Shown piece after piece: positions 53,760 to 63,497 of a stretch of DNA of 64,000 nt. The notes beneath the pieces are model-generated. The model did not search any database and was not told where the DNA came from. It worked only from the letters and a program-made list of their open reading frames with translations. This DNA comes from Ktedonobacter robiniae (GTDB lineage Bacteria > Chloroflexota > Ktedonobacteria > Ktedonobacterales > Ktedonobacteraceae). The stretch is taken from the NCBI RefSeq assembly GCF_016587375.1, contig NZ_BNJG01000001.1, positions 2,108,001 through 2,172,000 on the forward strand, in the 5' to 3' direction. The translations under genes were made by a program, and so were the position numbers. Within the stretch, counting starts at the first letter, position 1, and every line of letters starts with the position of its first letter.

Positions 53760-54274
53760 TTTCAGAGAAGGCTAAAGAGCGCATGCGCGAGCTGGCTAAG
53801 CGTTATCCTGCCGCGCGTTCAGCGGTTATGCCCTCGCTCTATATCGCGCAAGAAGAAGAGGGCTATATCACGCGTGCGGGCCTGGAGGCTGTGGCCGAGG
53901 CCGTGGGTATGACGATCGACGACGTGGAGAGCGTCGCGACCTTCTACACCATGTACCATAAGCAGGCACCGGGCAAGAAGATCGTGAAGGTCTGCACCAG
54001 CATCTCCTGTTATCTGCGCAACTGCGATAGCGTGATGGAACACCTGGAGCAGCGCCTGGGCATCAAGCGCGGCGAGACCACCCCGGACGGCAACTTTACC
54101 CTCCAGGGCGTCGAGTGCCTCGCAACCTGCGGCTACGCTCCTGTTCTCCAGGTCAATGGGCAGTTCGTCGAGAACGTCACCCTTGAGAAGGCCGATGCCC
54201 TCATTGACGACCTTGAGCGCGAACTGAAACAGGGCAAACAGGTCAACGAGTCCAAGTCCGGTATCTCCCGGTAA
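53756..54274 (+). CDS. nuoE: NADH-quinone oxidoreductase subunit E
   Basis: A 172-residue subunit of the 24-kDa family with a [2Fe-2S] cluster. The ligands are in CTSISCYLRNC and VECLATCGYAP. It lies in the NADH dehydrogenase module with nuoF. The N-terminus has the helical PAARSAVMPSLYIAQEEEGYIT segment of the family. It starts within the nuoD stop codon. Confidence 0.96.
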   Translation: MISEKAKERMRELAKRYPAARSAVMPSLYIAQEEEGYITRAGLEAVAEAVGMTIDDVESVATFYTMYHKQAPGKKIVKVCTSISCYLRNCDSVMEHLEQRLGIKRGETTPDGNFTLQGVECLATCGYAPVLQVNGQFVENVTLEKADALIDDLERELKQGKQVNESKSGISR

Positions 54275-54300
54275 AGGCACCAGTTACGAGGAAATGTGCA

Positions 54301-55632
54301 ATGCCAGAAACAGCCAAGTTTCTTACAAAATATATCGATGTGCCGGGAATCGACACGCTTGAGGTCTATCGCCAGAACGGAGGCTACGAGGCCCTGGCCA
54401 AGGCCCTGAAGAGCGAGCCAGACCAGATCGTAGAAGAGATCAAGAAGTCTGGTCTGCGCGGACGCGGTGGCGCGGGCTTCCCCACGGGCATGAAGTGGAG
54501 CTTCCTGGCCAAAAACGATAAGCCACGCTACCTCTGCTGCAACTCGGACGAGAGCGAGCCTGGCACCTTCAAGGATCGCATGTTGATGGAGCGCAACCCA
54601 CACCTGCTGGTCGAGGGCGTGCTTATCACCAGCTATGCCTGTCGTGTCAAAACGGCCTTCATCTACATTCGTGGCGAACTGCCCTACGCGGCAGACCAGG
54701 TTCAGCGCGCCGTTGACGAGGCCTATGAAGCGGGTCTGATCGGCAGCAACATCCTGGGCAGTGACTATAGTATAGACGTGATCGTTCACCGTGGCGCGGG
54801 CGCCTACATCTGCGGCGAAGAGAGCGCGCTGATGGAGTCGCTGGAGGGTCGCCGTGGCTATCCTCGCCTCAAGCCACCCTTCCCGGCGGTGGTCGGCCTC
54901 TATGGCGGTCCCACAGTTATCAATAACTGCGAGACACTCTGCACCGTGCCCGCAATCATCGAGCAGGGTGGCGAGTACTACGCCTCCTTCGGCACGGAGA
55001 AGAGCAAGGGTACACGTATCTTTGGTTTGAGCGGACACGTCAAGAAGCCCGGTAACTACGAGGCGCCCCTGGGCATACCTCTGCGCACGCTTCTCTATGA
55101 TGAGCAGTATGGTGGTGGCATCCTCAACGATCGCCAGGTCAAGGCCGTCATTCCCGGCGGTTCCTCGACCTTCTTCCTGGGTCCCGACAAGCTGGACATC
55201 CCCATGGACTATGAGTCCGTGGCGGCGGCTGGCTCGATGCTCGGCTCGGGTGGCGTGATCGTTATTAATGACGAGACCTGTATCGTCGGCACTATCGCGC
55301 GCGCGGTCGAGTTCTATCGCGATGAGTCCTGCGGGAAGTGTACGCCCTGCCGCGAAGGCACTTACTGGCTCACCGAGCTTCTCGAGCGCCTGGAACATGG
55401 GCACGGCAAGATGAAAGACATCGACCTGCTCACCAGCATTTGCGGCAACATCAGCGGTAAGTCGTTCTGCCCCCTGGGCGACGCGGCGACCAGCCTGATT
55501 ACCAGCGGCGTGCGCATGTTCCGTGAGGAGTTCGAGTACCATGTAACGCATGGCCACTGCATGGTTGGCGGACCTCATAAGCACGGAACCATCAACGCCG
55601 AAGCCGCCACCTTGAGCGCTGGCGCTAATTAA
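54301..55632 (+). CDS. nuoF: NADH-quinone oxidoreductase subunit F
   Basis: A 443-residue subunit that binds NADH, FMN and a [4Fe-4S] cluster. GLRGRGGAGFPTGMKWSF is the nucleotide region, ESEPGTFKDR the FMN region, and ESCGKCTPCREG with a later SFCPLGD the cluster ligands. CGAGGA precedes the ATG. It follows nuoE by 26 bp. Confidence 0.97.
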   Translation: MPETAKFLTKYIDVPGIDTLEVYRQNGGYEALAKALKSEPDQIVEEIKKSGLRGRGGAGFPTGMKWSFLAKNDKPRYLCCNSDESEPGTFKDRMLMERNPHLLVEGVLITSYACRVKTAFIYIRGELPYAADQVQRAVDEAYEAGLIGSNILGSDYSIDVIVHRGAGAYICGEESALMESLEGRRGYPRLKPPFPAVVGLYGGPTVINNCETLCTVPAIIEQGGEYYASFGTEKSKGTRIFGLSGHVKKPGNYEAPLGIPLRTLLYDEQYGGGILNDRQVKAVIPGGSSTFFLGPDKLDIPMDYESVAAAGSMLGSGGVIVINDETCIVGTIARAVEFYRDESCGKCTPCREGTYWLTELLERLEHGHGKMKDIDLLTSICGNISGKSFCPLGDAATSLITSGVRMFREEFEYHVTHGHCMVGGPHKHGTINAEAATLSAGAN

Positions 55633-55673
55633 TTATCCATAGGAATGATACAAACCGTCAGGTAGAAATAATT

Positions 55674-57863
55674 ATGCCAGAAGAGAAAAAGGACGAACTC
55701 GTACACCTCACCATCGATGGCATTCCCGTCGAGGTTCCGCCAGGTACCCTGGTGTGGGCCGCCGCGCAGAAGGCTGGTATTGAGGTGCCGATCTACTGCT
55801 ACCATCCCAAAATGCCGCCGCTGGGTGCCTGCCGCATGTGCTTCGTCGAGGTTGAGAACATGCCCAAGCCCCCTCAGACGGCGTGTACCACGCCTGTGAG
55901 CGAGGGTATGGTAGTGCATACCAAGACCGAGAAGGTGCTGAACGCGCGCCAGGGTACGCTGGAGTTCCTGCTTATCAATCACCCGCTAGACTGCCCGATC
56001 TGTGACAAGGCTGGCGAGTGCGATCTGCAAGACTTCACCCTGCGCCACGGCCCAGGCGGGACGCGCTTCGATCTCAACAAGCGCCACTATCCCAAGCCTG
56101 TGCCCATCAGCAAGGATATCAACATCGACCGCGAGCGCTGCATTCTCTGCCAGCGTTGCACGCGTTTTAGCAGTGAGATCTCGATGGACAACGGCCTGGT
56201 TATGATCTCGCGTGGCTACAAGATGGAAGTCGGCACGGCCCCAGGCAATGCCTTTGACTCAAACTTCTCCGGTAACACGGTGGAGATCTGCCCAGTCGGC
56301 GCGCTGACGGCCACAAGCTATCGCTTCAAGGCTCGTCCCTGGGAGCTTAAACGCGTTCCCAGCGTGTGTAATAACTGTAGCGTCGGCTGTAACGCTCGCG
56401 TCGATGTGCGTGTCGACCGCGTGACGCGCCTGATGTCGCGCAACAACGACGCCATCGATGATGGATGGCTGTGTAACCGTGGTCGCTGGGAGTTTGACTA
56501 TGTGAACAATCCCGAGCGCCTGCGCACACCCTTAATCCGTCGCAATGGTACACTTACGCCCGCCTCCTGGCCCGAGGCCATCGCCTATGTCGCTCAGCGT
56601 CTACAAGAGATCGCGAGCAAGCATGGCACGCAGGCCATCGGCGGCATTGGCTCGACCCGCACCACCAACGAAGAGACCTATCTCTTCCAGAAGCTGCTGC
56701 GCGAGGTCCTGGGCACAGCCAACGTCGATCATCATCACGGACTCTTCCTCGGCCCCCGCGACCGCCTGACTGGCAAGCCCTGGATGATGACCAACAGCAT
56801 CGCCGGACTGGAGAAGGCTGGACACATCGTCCTGGTCGCCTCCGATCCCTATGAGCGCCAGCCAGTGCTCAATCTGCGCATCAAGAAGGCGATGAAGGCC
56901 GGAGCCAAGATCAGCATCATCAACTCGGAGACCACCGAGCTAGACCGCTTTACCAATAGCCCCTACAAGGCGGCCAAGGTGAATGTCCCTCAGAATGGTG
57001 CGGGCAAGGCGGCCAAGCTGCTGCTCAACTACGTTCTGGAGGCGGGTGAGGTCCAGACCAGCGGCTACGAGGATATCAAGAGCAAGATTGGCCGCGAGAA
57101 GGGCGTTATCGCCGAGGCTGAGAGCGCCTTTGGTGCCGAGGTCGTGGCGCAGCTCCGCCAGCTGGCTCAGGAGATCGTCAGTGCTGGCAGCGCCGCGAAA
57201 GGCGCGGTTATCCTGTACGATGAGATGGCGACCCTCGATCCCGGTTGCGAAGATCTGGCCGCCGATCTGCAAGCCCTGGCCTTTGTCACCAAGAACATTG
57301 ACCGCGAGGGCGCTGGCGTTGGTCCCCTCTTCGAGGATGCTAACTCACTCGGTGCGCGCGACATGGGTCTGCTGCCCGACGCGCTTCCTGGCTACCAGGC
57401 GACGACGAAGGTTGGTATGACCTACAATGAGATGCTCACTGGCTCGCAATTGAAGGCCCTCTTCGTCATGGGTGCCAATCCGTTGCGCCACCTGAATGGC
57501 GCGACCCTGCCTCAGTCCATTGAGTTCCTGGTGGTACAGGATGTCGCCCTCAACGAGACCGCGCAGCAGGCCGACGTGGTTCTGCCCGCCGTGACCTTCG
57601 CCGAGAAGGACGGCACCATGACCAACCTCGACCACCATGTGCAGCTCGTACGCAAGGCCCTGCGACCCCTGCCCGGCGCCAAGGCCGATTGGGAGATCCT
57701 GATCCAGCTCGCCCAGGCCCTGGGAGCCGACTGGAACTATATGCACCCTCGCGATATCTTCGACGAGATCGCCGAGCACAACCCCTTCTACGCGGGCCTG
57801 GCCCACGAAGACCTGGGCATGCAAGGCGTCCGCTCGTTAGAGCAGGAGGTAGCTCATGCTTGA
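55674..57863 (+). CDS. nuoG: NADH-quinone oxidoreductase subunit G
   Basis: A 729-residue subunit. The N-terminal 2Fe-2S ferredoxin domain has CYHPKMPPLGACRMC and a later CTTP. The HxxC-type cluster follows in HPLDCPICDKAGECDLQD, then CILCQRCTRF with CPVGA. The molybdopterin-like domain has CNNCSVGCN and a fourth Cys in WLCNRGRW, so the extra N7 cluster site appears complete. It overlaps nuoH by eight bases. Confidence 0.96.
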   Translation: MPEEKKDELVHLTIDGIPVEVPPGTLVWAAAQKAGIEVPIYCYHPKMPPLGACRMCFVEVENMPKPPQTACTTPVSEGMVVHTKTEKVLNARQGTLEFLLINHPLDCPICDKAGECDLQDFTLRHGPGGTRFDLNKRHYPKPVPISKDINIDRERCILCQRCTRFSSEISMDNGLVMISRGYKMEVGTAPGNAFDSNFSGNTVEICPVGALTATSYRFKARPWELKRVPSVCNNCSVGCNARVDVRVDRVTRLMSRNNDAIDDGWLCNRGRWEFDYVNNPERLRTPLIRRNGTLTPASWPEAIAYVAQRLQEIASKHGTQAIGGIGSTRTTNEETYLFQKLLREVLGTANVDHHHGLFLGPRDRLTGKPWMMTNSIAGLEKAGHIVLVASDPYERQPVLNLRIKKAMKAGAKISIINSETTELDRFTNSPYKAAKVNVPQNGAGKAAKLLLNYVLEAGEVQTSGYEDIKSKIGREKGVIAEAESAFGAEVVAQLRQLAQEIVSAGSAAKGAVILYDEMATLDPGCEDLAADLQALAFVTKNIDREGAGVGPLFEDANSLGARDMGLLPDALPGYQATTKVGMTYNEMLTGSQLKALFVMGANPLRHLNGATLPQSIEFLVVQDVALNETAQQADVVLPAVTFAEKDGTMTNLDHHVQLVRKALRPLPGAKADWEILIQLAQALGADWNYMHPRDIFDEIAEHNPFYAGLAHEDLGMQGVRSLEQEVAHA

Positions 57864-59094
57864 TTTCTTAAACAACGAGATCGTCGCTGCGGTTATCAAA
57901 AGCGCTATCGTTATCGCGATCCTGCTCACGGTCTTTGCCTATATGACGCTTATCGAGCGTCGCGTGCTGGCGAAGATCCAGGGTCGCCTGGGACCCAACC
58001 GCGTTGGCCCTTTCGGTCTCTTGCAGCCGCTCGCCGACGGCATCAAGATGGCTTTCAAAGAGCAACTTGTTCCGGGGCAGGCGCGTAAGTTTATCTACGG
58101 TATCGCGCCGATCCTCTCAACCATCGTGGCGCTCTCGGCCTTCGCCGTGGTGCCCATTGGTCTCAACTGGAGCGGCAAGACCAGCGTACACAATGTTTGG
58201 GATCCCCTGATCGCCGATGTCAACATTGGCCTGCTCTGGATTCTGGCCATCTCTTCGTTGGCAGTCTACGGTATCGTGCTCGGTGGCTGGGCCTCTGGCA
58301 ACCGTTACTCCATGCTGGGCGCGCTGCGCAGCGCGGCACAGATGGTCTCTTACGAGACCAGTCTGAGCCTGGCCCTCGGCAGCGTACTCATGTGGTCTCA
58401 GACCCTGAGTATGGTTGGCATTATCGACATGCAGCGAGCCCCTGGTATGTCCTGGTTCATCCTGGCGCAACCCCTGGGCTTTGTCATCTATCTCATCGCG
58501 GGCATCGCCGAGACTAATCGCGCGCCATTTGACCTGCCCGAGGCCGAGCAGGAGTTGACCGCGGGCTACCTGACGGAATACGCAGGCCTGCGCTGGAGCC
58601 TCTACCAGATGGCGGAGTATATCAACATGATCACAGTCAGCTCGGTGGCGACAACGCTCTATCTGGGTGGCTGGAGTCTCTTCGGCCTGGAGACGCTCTT
58701 CCCTGGCGCTTCGATCATCATCTACGTCGCCAAGGTTGCCATCTTCCTGTTCATCTTTATGTGGTTGCGCGCAACCCTGCCACGTATCCGTTATGACCGC
58801 CTGATGCGCTTCGGCTGGCAGTTGCTGCTGCCCCTGGCCGTCCTGAACGCAGTCATCACCGCCTTTGTGGTGGCGCTGGGTTGGCACTGGGCAATCAGTG
58901 GCGTGGCTGGCCTGGTCGTACTCGCGATCATGTTCTTTGTCGCTCGCCGTCAGGGCTTCAGCGAGGGCACGCGTTTTGAGGAGAAGCAGGGCAAGGTTCT
59001 GCTCCCCACCTCGGTCCGTCTGGTCAAGTACGAACCCAAAGCCGTCACCGAAAACACCAGCTCCGAGCAAGAGCCAACAGCAGTTCAAGCGTAG
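57856..59094 (+). CDS. nuoH: NADH-quinone oxidoreductase subunit H
   Basis: A 412-residue membrane subunit with about eight to nine segments. [32 protein letters not shown] and [27 protein letters not shown] are the family signatures near the quinone entry. The C-terminal 50 residues are an extra hydrophilic tail. GGAGG precedes the ATG. A toxin-antitoxin pair, not nuoI, follows. Around the stop there is a small tandem duplication (CAAGCGTAGGATGA / CAAGCGTAGGAGAC, 59087-59114). Confidence 0.96.
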   Translation: MLDFLNNEIVAAVIKSAIVIAILLTVFAYMTLIERRVLAKIQGRLGPNRVGPFGLLQPLADGIKMAFKEQLVPGQARKFIYGIAPILSTIVALSAFAVVPIGLNWSGKTSVHNVWDPLIADVNIGLLWILAISSLAVYGIVLGGWASGNRYSMLGALRSAAQMVSYETSLSLALGSVLMWSQTLSMVGIIDMQRAPGMSWFILAQPLGFVIYLIAGIAETNRAPFDLPEAEQELTAGYLTEYAGLRWSLYQMAEYINMITVSSVATTLYLGGWSLFGLETLFPGASIIIYVAKVAIFLFIFMWLRATLPRIRYDRLMRFGWQLLLPLAVLNAVITAFVVALGWHWAISGVAGLVVLAIMFFVARRQGFSEGTRFEEKQGKVLLPTSVRLVKYEPKAVTENTSSEQEPTAVQA

Positions 59095-59188
59095 GATGAC
59101 AAGCGTAGGAGACTCTGTTACTATTTTGTCGTATGAGCCATCAATAAGGTAAAGGAATCATTGATGAGCTATCTCAAGGAGAGTGGCA

Positions 59189-59413
59189 ATGTCGACCTAC
59201 GCTTATCATCAGATCTTACAGCAGGTTCAGCAGTTATCACCTGATGAGCAGCTTCAATTATTGGCAGATCTAGCTAATATGGTCAGGCATCATCAGGTAA
59301 CCGCTAAACCTCAACACAGCATCTTAGAGTTGGAAGGCTTAGGCAAAGAAATATGGCAGGGTGTTGATGTAGAGGATTATATTCGTCAGGAGCGAGATTC
59401 ATGGGATGGGTAG
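59189..59413 (+). CDS. Antitoxin of a PIN-type toxin-antitoxin pair
   Basis: A 74-residue protein: helical N-terminus (LQQVQQLSPDEQLQLLADLANMVRHH) and a C-terminus with LGKEIWQGVDVEDYIRQERDSWDG. This is the pattern of small antitoxins, without AbrB domain, that pair with PIN toxins, often in cyanobacteria. AAGGAGAG precedes the ATG at 59189. Its end overlaps the toxin gene by 13 bases. It lies inside the nuo operon, and base composition is visibly more AT-rich than the nuo genes on either side. Confidence 0.82.
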   Translation: MSTYAYHQILQQVQQLSPDEQLQLLADLANMVRHHQVTAKPQHSILELEGLGKEIWQGVDVEDYIRQERDSWDG

Positions 59414-59850
59414 AGGACCTGAACGGACAGACTGTTGGAGTGGATACGGCTCCCTTTATCTACTATATAGAAGGCAATCCAGCCTATAAGGATACCTTAA
59501 AAGCCTTCTTTCAAGCAGTAGATCAAGGCAAAATCAAAATCGTTACTTCTACAGTCACGCTGCTTGAGACCCTCATTCATCCGTTGCGAACCAATAACAA
59601 TATCCTGGCTCAACAATACCGAGATATTCTATTTGGCACGAAAGGATTAACAACTCTTTCAGTTTCGCAAAATATCGCGCAAGAAGCAGCACGAATACGA
59701 GCCTTACACAACGTTCGAACTCCTGATGCTATACAGTTAGCAACTGCTATCAGTTCAGGTGCTACCTTCTTCCTGACAAATGATAAACTCTTACCTTCGC
59801 TGCCAAATTTAAAAATGCTGGTATTGAACGATTTGCGAACGCGTCCTTAA
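59401..59850 (+). CDS. PIN-domain ribonuclease toxin (VapC-like)
   Basis: A 149-residue PIN-domain protein. The acidic residues Asp15 (GVDTAPF), Glu56 (LLETL), Asp109 (TPDAIQLA) and Asp128 (TNDKLL) of the metal site are all present, so it is likely an active RNase. It overlaps its antitoxin and ends 17 bp before nuoI. The stop codon lies in a palindrome that also contains the nuoI ribosome binding site. Its composition is AT-rich for this operon, a sign of insertion. Confidence 0.9.
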   Translation: MGWVEDLNGQTVGVDTAPFIYYIEGNPAYKDTLKAFFQAVDQGKIKIVTSTVTLLETLIHPLRTNNNILAQQYRDILFGTKGLTTLSVSQNIAQEAARIRALHNVRTPDAIQLATAISSGATFFLTNDKLLPSLPNLKMLVLNDLRTRP

Positions 59851-59860
59851 AGCTTTAAGG
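59845..59860. promoter_or_regulatory. 16-bp palindrome joining the toxin stop codon and the nuoI ribosome binding site
   Basis: CCTTAAAGCTTTAAGG is a perfect palindrome. The toxin stop TAA (59848-59850) is in the left half, and AAGGAG of nuoI begins at 59857. A hairpin in RNA would hide part of the nuoI site. Confidence 0.5.
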
Positions 59861-59867
59861 AGTTCAT

Positions 59868-60494
59868 ATGTCTTTTGAAATTCTCAAGGGTATGGGTACT
59901 ACCCTGAAAAATATGGGCAAGAAGCCTACTACCATCTCCTATCCCGAGGAGGAGCGAGAACTGGCGCCACGCTTCCGTGGTCGCCATGTGCTGCACCGCT
60001 ACGATAACGGGTTGGAGCGCTGTGTGGGCTGCTATCTCTGTGCAGGAGCTTGCCCGGCTGACGCCATCTACATTGAGGCCGCAGAGAACACCGAGGAGGA
60101 GCGCGTCTCCCCAGGTGAGCGCTATGCCCGCGTCTTCGACGTCAATATGCTGCGCTGCATCTTCTGTGGCTATTGCCAGGCGGCCTGCCCCACGGGCGCG
60201 ATCACCCTGGAGCAAGAATACAAGCTGGCCTCGTTCCATCCCGAAGACCTGGTCTATCATAAAGAGCAGCTTCTGGAGGCGAAGGGCAGCGCGACCGTTG
60301 GCTCGAACGAGGTCTGGGCCGATCCCGCCCCCGAACCCGATTCGGCTGAGCAGCCTGTGCCGCAGAAGGGCAATGTCTTCGATGGTTCACAGGCCAGCGC
60401 GACCGCAGTTGGACTGGGCAATTACCAGACTGAGCGCCCCGTGCTGTTCGAGAATCCTGACCAGGACGCGGACCGCCGCCAGCTAGGAAAATAA
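59868..60494 (+). CDS. nuoI: NADH-quinone oxidoreductase subunit I
   Basis: A 208-residue ferredoxin-type subunit with two [4Fe-4S] sites: [12 protein letters not shown] and [12 protein letters not shown]. It links the peripheral arm to N2. The C-terminal tail beyond residue 135 is longer than in E. coli and rich in Ala, Glu and Pro. AAGGAG precedes the ATG. It is separated from nuoH by the toxin-antitoxin pair. Confidence 0.96.
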   Translation: MSFEILKGMGTTLKNMGKKPTTISYPEEERELAPRFRGRHVLHRYDNGLERCVGCYLCAGACPADAIYIEAAENTEEERVSPGERYARVFDVNMLRCIFCGYCQAACPTGAITLEQEYKLASFHPEDLVYHKEQLLEAKGSATVGSNEVWADPAPEPDSAEQPVPQKGNVFDGSQASATAVGLGNYQTERPVLFENPDQDADRRQLGK

Positions 60495-60506
60495 GGAATC
60501 GTGATT

Positions 60507-61034
60507 ATGACACCTACGATACTCGCATTCGCCGTGCTGGCAGTCGCCAGCGCCGCCTCCGCTATAGGGGTCATCGCCTTTAAGAACGCCGTCTATAGCG
60601 CGCTCAGCCTGATTCTGACGCTCTTCTTCCTGGCGATGTTCTATCTGCAACTGGGCGCGATGTTTATCGCCGTGGTGCAGGTCCTGATCTATGCGGGCGC
60701 GATCATGGTGCTTTTCCTCTTCGTCGTGACCATGCTCACACCTGATGCGCAGGATACGGGAGAGGATCGCATCCCCTGGCAACGCTATGTCGGCGGCCTG
60801 CTGGGCGTAGTCCTGGTCGGCGCTCTGAGCTACCTGATCTTCAAGAATATCTCTGGTAGCAGCAGCATGGTGATCAAGGCTGGCGATAGCTATAGTCATG
60901 CCGTCGCCGCGCATGGCAACGTCGAAGCCTTTGGACTGGCACTCTTCCATGGTTACCTCTTCCCTTTTGAGGTCACCAGCCTGTTGATCGTGGTCGCCAT
61001 CCTGGGCGCCCTGGTCTTCGGTCGGAGGGCCTAG
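60507..61034 (+). CDS. nuoJ: NADH-quinone oxidoreductase subunit J
   Basis: A 175-residue membrane subunit with five hydrophobic segments. QLGAMFIAVVQVLIYAGAIMVLFLFVVTML is the family core. The ATG at 60507 is preceded by AAGGA at a good distance; a GTG six bases earlier is possible. A tandemly duplicated leader separates it from nuoK. Confidence 0.95.
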   Translation: MTPTILAFAVLAVASAASAIGVIAFKNAVYSALSLILTLFFLAMFYLQLGAMFIAVVQVLIYAGAIMVLFLFVVTMLTPDAQDTGEDRIPWQRYVGGLLGVVLVGALSYLIFKNISGSSSMVIKAGDSYSHAVAAHGNVEAFGLALFHGYLFPFEVTSLLIVVAILGALVFGRRA

Positions 61035-61046
61035 ATGAAGCTATTC

Positions 61047-61143
61047 TTCCCTGTTTTTCAGGGTCTTCGCTGAACGTGAGGATGGAGGTCTTTTTCCCTT
61101 CTTATCAAGGGTCTTTCGCTGAATGTAATGATGGAGGTTTTTC
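61047..61143. repeat. Tandem duplication of a leader with its ribosome binding site, upstream of nuoK
   Basis: Units 61047-61093 and 61094-61143 are alike: each opens TTCCCT, has a small CCCT/AGGG-type hairpin, then GTCTT(T)CGCTGAA and ATGGAGG. Only the second GGAGG serves the nuoK ATG at 61150. Confidence 0.7.
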
Positions 61144-61149
61144 CTTCTT

Positions 61150-61470
61150 ATGCCTGAAATTTCTACATTGCCGCCACTCTCAGCGTATCTGATCGTCAGC
61201 GCCATATTATTCGGTATCGGTGCGATTGGCGTGCTTATCCGGCGCAACCCGCTGGTAATCTTTATGTCTATTGAGTTGATGCTCAATGCCGTCAACCTAT
61301 CGCTTGTGGCCTTTTCAACATTTCTCGATTCCGCGGATGGACAGATGTTTGTCTTCCTGGTACTGACCGTGGCCGCCGCCGAGGTGGTCGTGGGCCTGGC
61401 CATTATCGTCTCCATCTTCCGCACCCGCCACAACATTGATGTTGATGAGATGAATATGTTGCGAGGCTAA
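61150..61470 (+). CDS. nuoK: NADH-quinone oxidoreductase subunit K
   Basis: A 106-residue membrane subunit with three segments. The conserved Glu residues of the proton channel are in [12 protein letters not shown] and [12 protein letters not shown]. It is a short antiporter-like subunit. GGAGG precedes the ATG at 61150. It is followed 12 bp later by nuoL. Confidence 0.95.
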   Translation: MPEISTLPPLSAYLIVSAILFGIGAIGVLIRRNPLVIFMSIELMLNAVNLSLVAFSTFLDSADGQMFVFLVLTVAAAEVVVGLAIIVSIFRTRHNIDVDEMNMLRG

Positions 61471-61482
61471 TGAGGGGGCAGT

Positions 61483-63492
61483 ATGATCAATCTTAGTCTG
61501 TGGGTACTGCTACCACCCCTGCTCGGTTTTATCGTGCTGGGGTTGGTCGGCAAAGTCTTGCCCCGCGCCGCGATCCTGACTGTGGGCTGGGGCGCGTGTG
61601 GCCTTGCCTTTCTCTTCGCGCTGAGCAACTTTGTCTCGATGCTCGGCACGCCAGCCAATGCTCGTTTCAATGACACAGTGGTCTATCACTGGATCACATC
61701 GGGTACTGGTACCGGCGCGTTCAATGTCGACTTCGGTCTGCTGCTCGATCCCCTGACCGCGACAATGTTGCTGGTCGTGACGGGCGTGGGCCTGCTGATC
61801 CATATATACTCGGCAGGGTATATGGAGGATGATCCGGGGTTCTGGCGTTTCTTCGCCTATCTGAACTTTTTTATTTTCTCGATGGTGTTGCTAGTCACCG
61901 CGGATAACTTCCTCTTCCTGCTGATGGGCTGGGGCCTGGTGGGCCTGGCCTCGTTCCTGTTGATCGGTTTCTGGTACCAGCGCTCGGCCCCTGTGGCCGC
62001 GGCACGCAAGGCCTTCGTCATCAACGTCATTGGTGATTTCGGCCTGATGCTGGCCATCTTCCTGATCTTCCTGAACTATGGCACGTTGAACTTTCATGAT
62101 GTCTTCACGAACGTCAACGCAGTCTCGACTGGCAGTGCGACGGCAGTGGCGATTACGCTGCTGATCTTCGTGGCCTGTGCCGCCAAGTCGGCGCAGTTGC
62201 CGCTCTACATGTGGTTGCCCGACGCCATGGAAGGCCCGACACCTGTCAGCGCACTGATCCATGCCGCGACGATGGTAACCGCTGGTGTCTACCTGGTCGC
62301 ACGCACGCATCCGCTCTTCCAGATCGCGCCCGTGGCGCTCAACGTTGTAGCGGGTATCGGTGGTGCGACGGCGCTCTTCGCGGCGACCATCGCCCTGGTG
62401 CAGCTGGATATCAAGCGCGTCCTGGCCTACTCGACCATTAGCCAACTAGGCTATATGTTTATGGCCGAGGGCGTCTACAACTATTCGGCGGGCATCTTCC
62501 ACCTGGTCACGCATGCCTTCTTCAAGGCCCTGCTCTTCCTGGGCGCGGGCGCGGTGATTCACGCCCTGGGCGGCGAGCAGGATATGCGCAACATGGGTGG
62601 CCTGCGCAGCCGCTTGAAGATTACCTTCTGGACCTTCCTCTTCGCGACCTGGGCCATCAGTGGTCTGCCACCCCTGGCCGGTTTCTGGAGTAAGGACGAG
62701 ATTCTGGGTGGGATCTTCGCCCAGGCCGTGCATACCGCCAATCCCGGCTACTATGTGTTGTGGGGCATCGGAATTCTGACGGCTGGCCTGACCGCCTTCT
62801 ATATGTTCCGCCTCTTCTTCTCAGTCTTCTATGGCGAGTATCGTGGCGGCGCGGTGGTTCAGTCCGCGCACGAGGATGACGAGGAAGAAGACCTGGCTCC
62901 CGCGAATCATGGTCATGGCCATGGCGCACCCGCCAGCATCTACCAGGTCTACGAGGTTCCGGCTGTGATGTGGATGCCGCTGGCGATCCTGGCCTTCCTC
63001 TCGATCATCGGTGGTGTCTTCGGCTCCTTCTCGCTGATCGGTCTGCCTAACTGGTCGCCGCTGGGCAATTTCCTGGCTCCGGTCTTCTCAGGTGTTCAGA
63101 CCCCTGAAATCTCACTGGGTCTCGAATGGGTCTCGGCTGGCCTGAGTATCGCAGCGGCGCTGGTAGGTTTCTTCCTGGCTCGTGCTCGTTACGCGCAGGG
63201 CTTTGCCTACAAAGAAAGCACCAGCCCGGTCTACAAGTTGCTCTTCAATAAGTACTATGTTGACGAGGCCCTTGGCTGGCTCATCGTCAAGCCCGTTCAG
63301 GGCGTGGGTCGTCTCGCCACGCGCTTCCTCGATGGAAGCCTGCTGGGCGGCATCAATACTGGTATTACCGCGCTCTTCCGCGGTTCGAGCAGTGGCATCC
63401 GTCGCCTGCAAACCGGCTATATGCGCAACTACGCGCTGGCGATCCTGTTCGGCGTACTGCTGATCGTTCTGTACTACGCGGTGAGGGGGTAG
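61483..63492 (+). CDS. nuoL: NADH-quinone oxidoreductase subunit L
   Basis: A 669-residue antiporter-like membrane subunit. DFGLLLDPLTATMLLVVTGVG, the conserved channel Glu in the SAGYMEDD loop and EGPTPVSALIHAATMVTAGVYL define the family. A His/Asp-rich loop (about 460-485, with NHGHGHGAP) is an addition. The long lateral helix region with the C-terminal segment is present. nuoM starts five bases after its stop. Confidence 0.97.
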   Translation: MINLSLWVLLPPLLGFIVLGLVGKVLPRAAILTVGWGACGLAFLFALSNFVSMLGTPANARFNDTVVYHWITSGTGTGAFNVDFGLLLDPLTATMLLVVTGVGLLIHIYSAGYMEDDPGFWRFFAYLNFFIFSMVLLVTADNFLFLLMGWGLVGLASFLLIGFWYQRSAPVAAARKAFVINVIGDFGLMLAIFLIFLNYGTLNFHDVFTNVNAVSTGSATAVAITLLIFVACAAKSAQLPLYMWLPDAMEGPTPVSALIHAATMVTAGVYLVARTHPLFQIAPVALNVVAGIGGATALFAATIALVQLDIKRVLAYSTISQLGYMFMAEGVYNYSAGIFHLVTHAFFKALLFLGAGAVIHALGGEQDMRNMGGLRSRLKITFWTFLFATWAISGLPPLAGFWSKDEILGGIFAQAVHTANPGYYVLWGIGILTAGLTAFYMFRLFFSVFYGEYRGGAVVQSAHEDDEEEDLAPANHGHGHGAPASIYQVYEVPAVMWMPLAILAFLSIIGGVFGSFSLIGLPNWSPLGNFLAPVFSGVQTPEISLGLEWVSAGLSIAAALVGFFLARARYAQGFAYKESTSPVYKLLFNKYYVDEALGWLIVKPVQGVGRLATRFLDGSLLGGINTGITALFRGSSSGIRRLQTGYMRNYALAILFGVLLIVLYYAVRG

Positions 63493-63497
63493 AGGTT

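Noticed and set aside
54133..55584. Long reverse-strand frame (483 codons) across nuoF
   Set aside because: It is antisense to a certain nuoF gene; high-GC codon bias opens such frames. The translation has no family features.
58117..59088. Reverse-strand frame of 323 codons across nuoH
   Set aside because: Antisense shadow of nuoH with His/Gln-rich unstructured translation.
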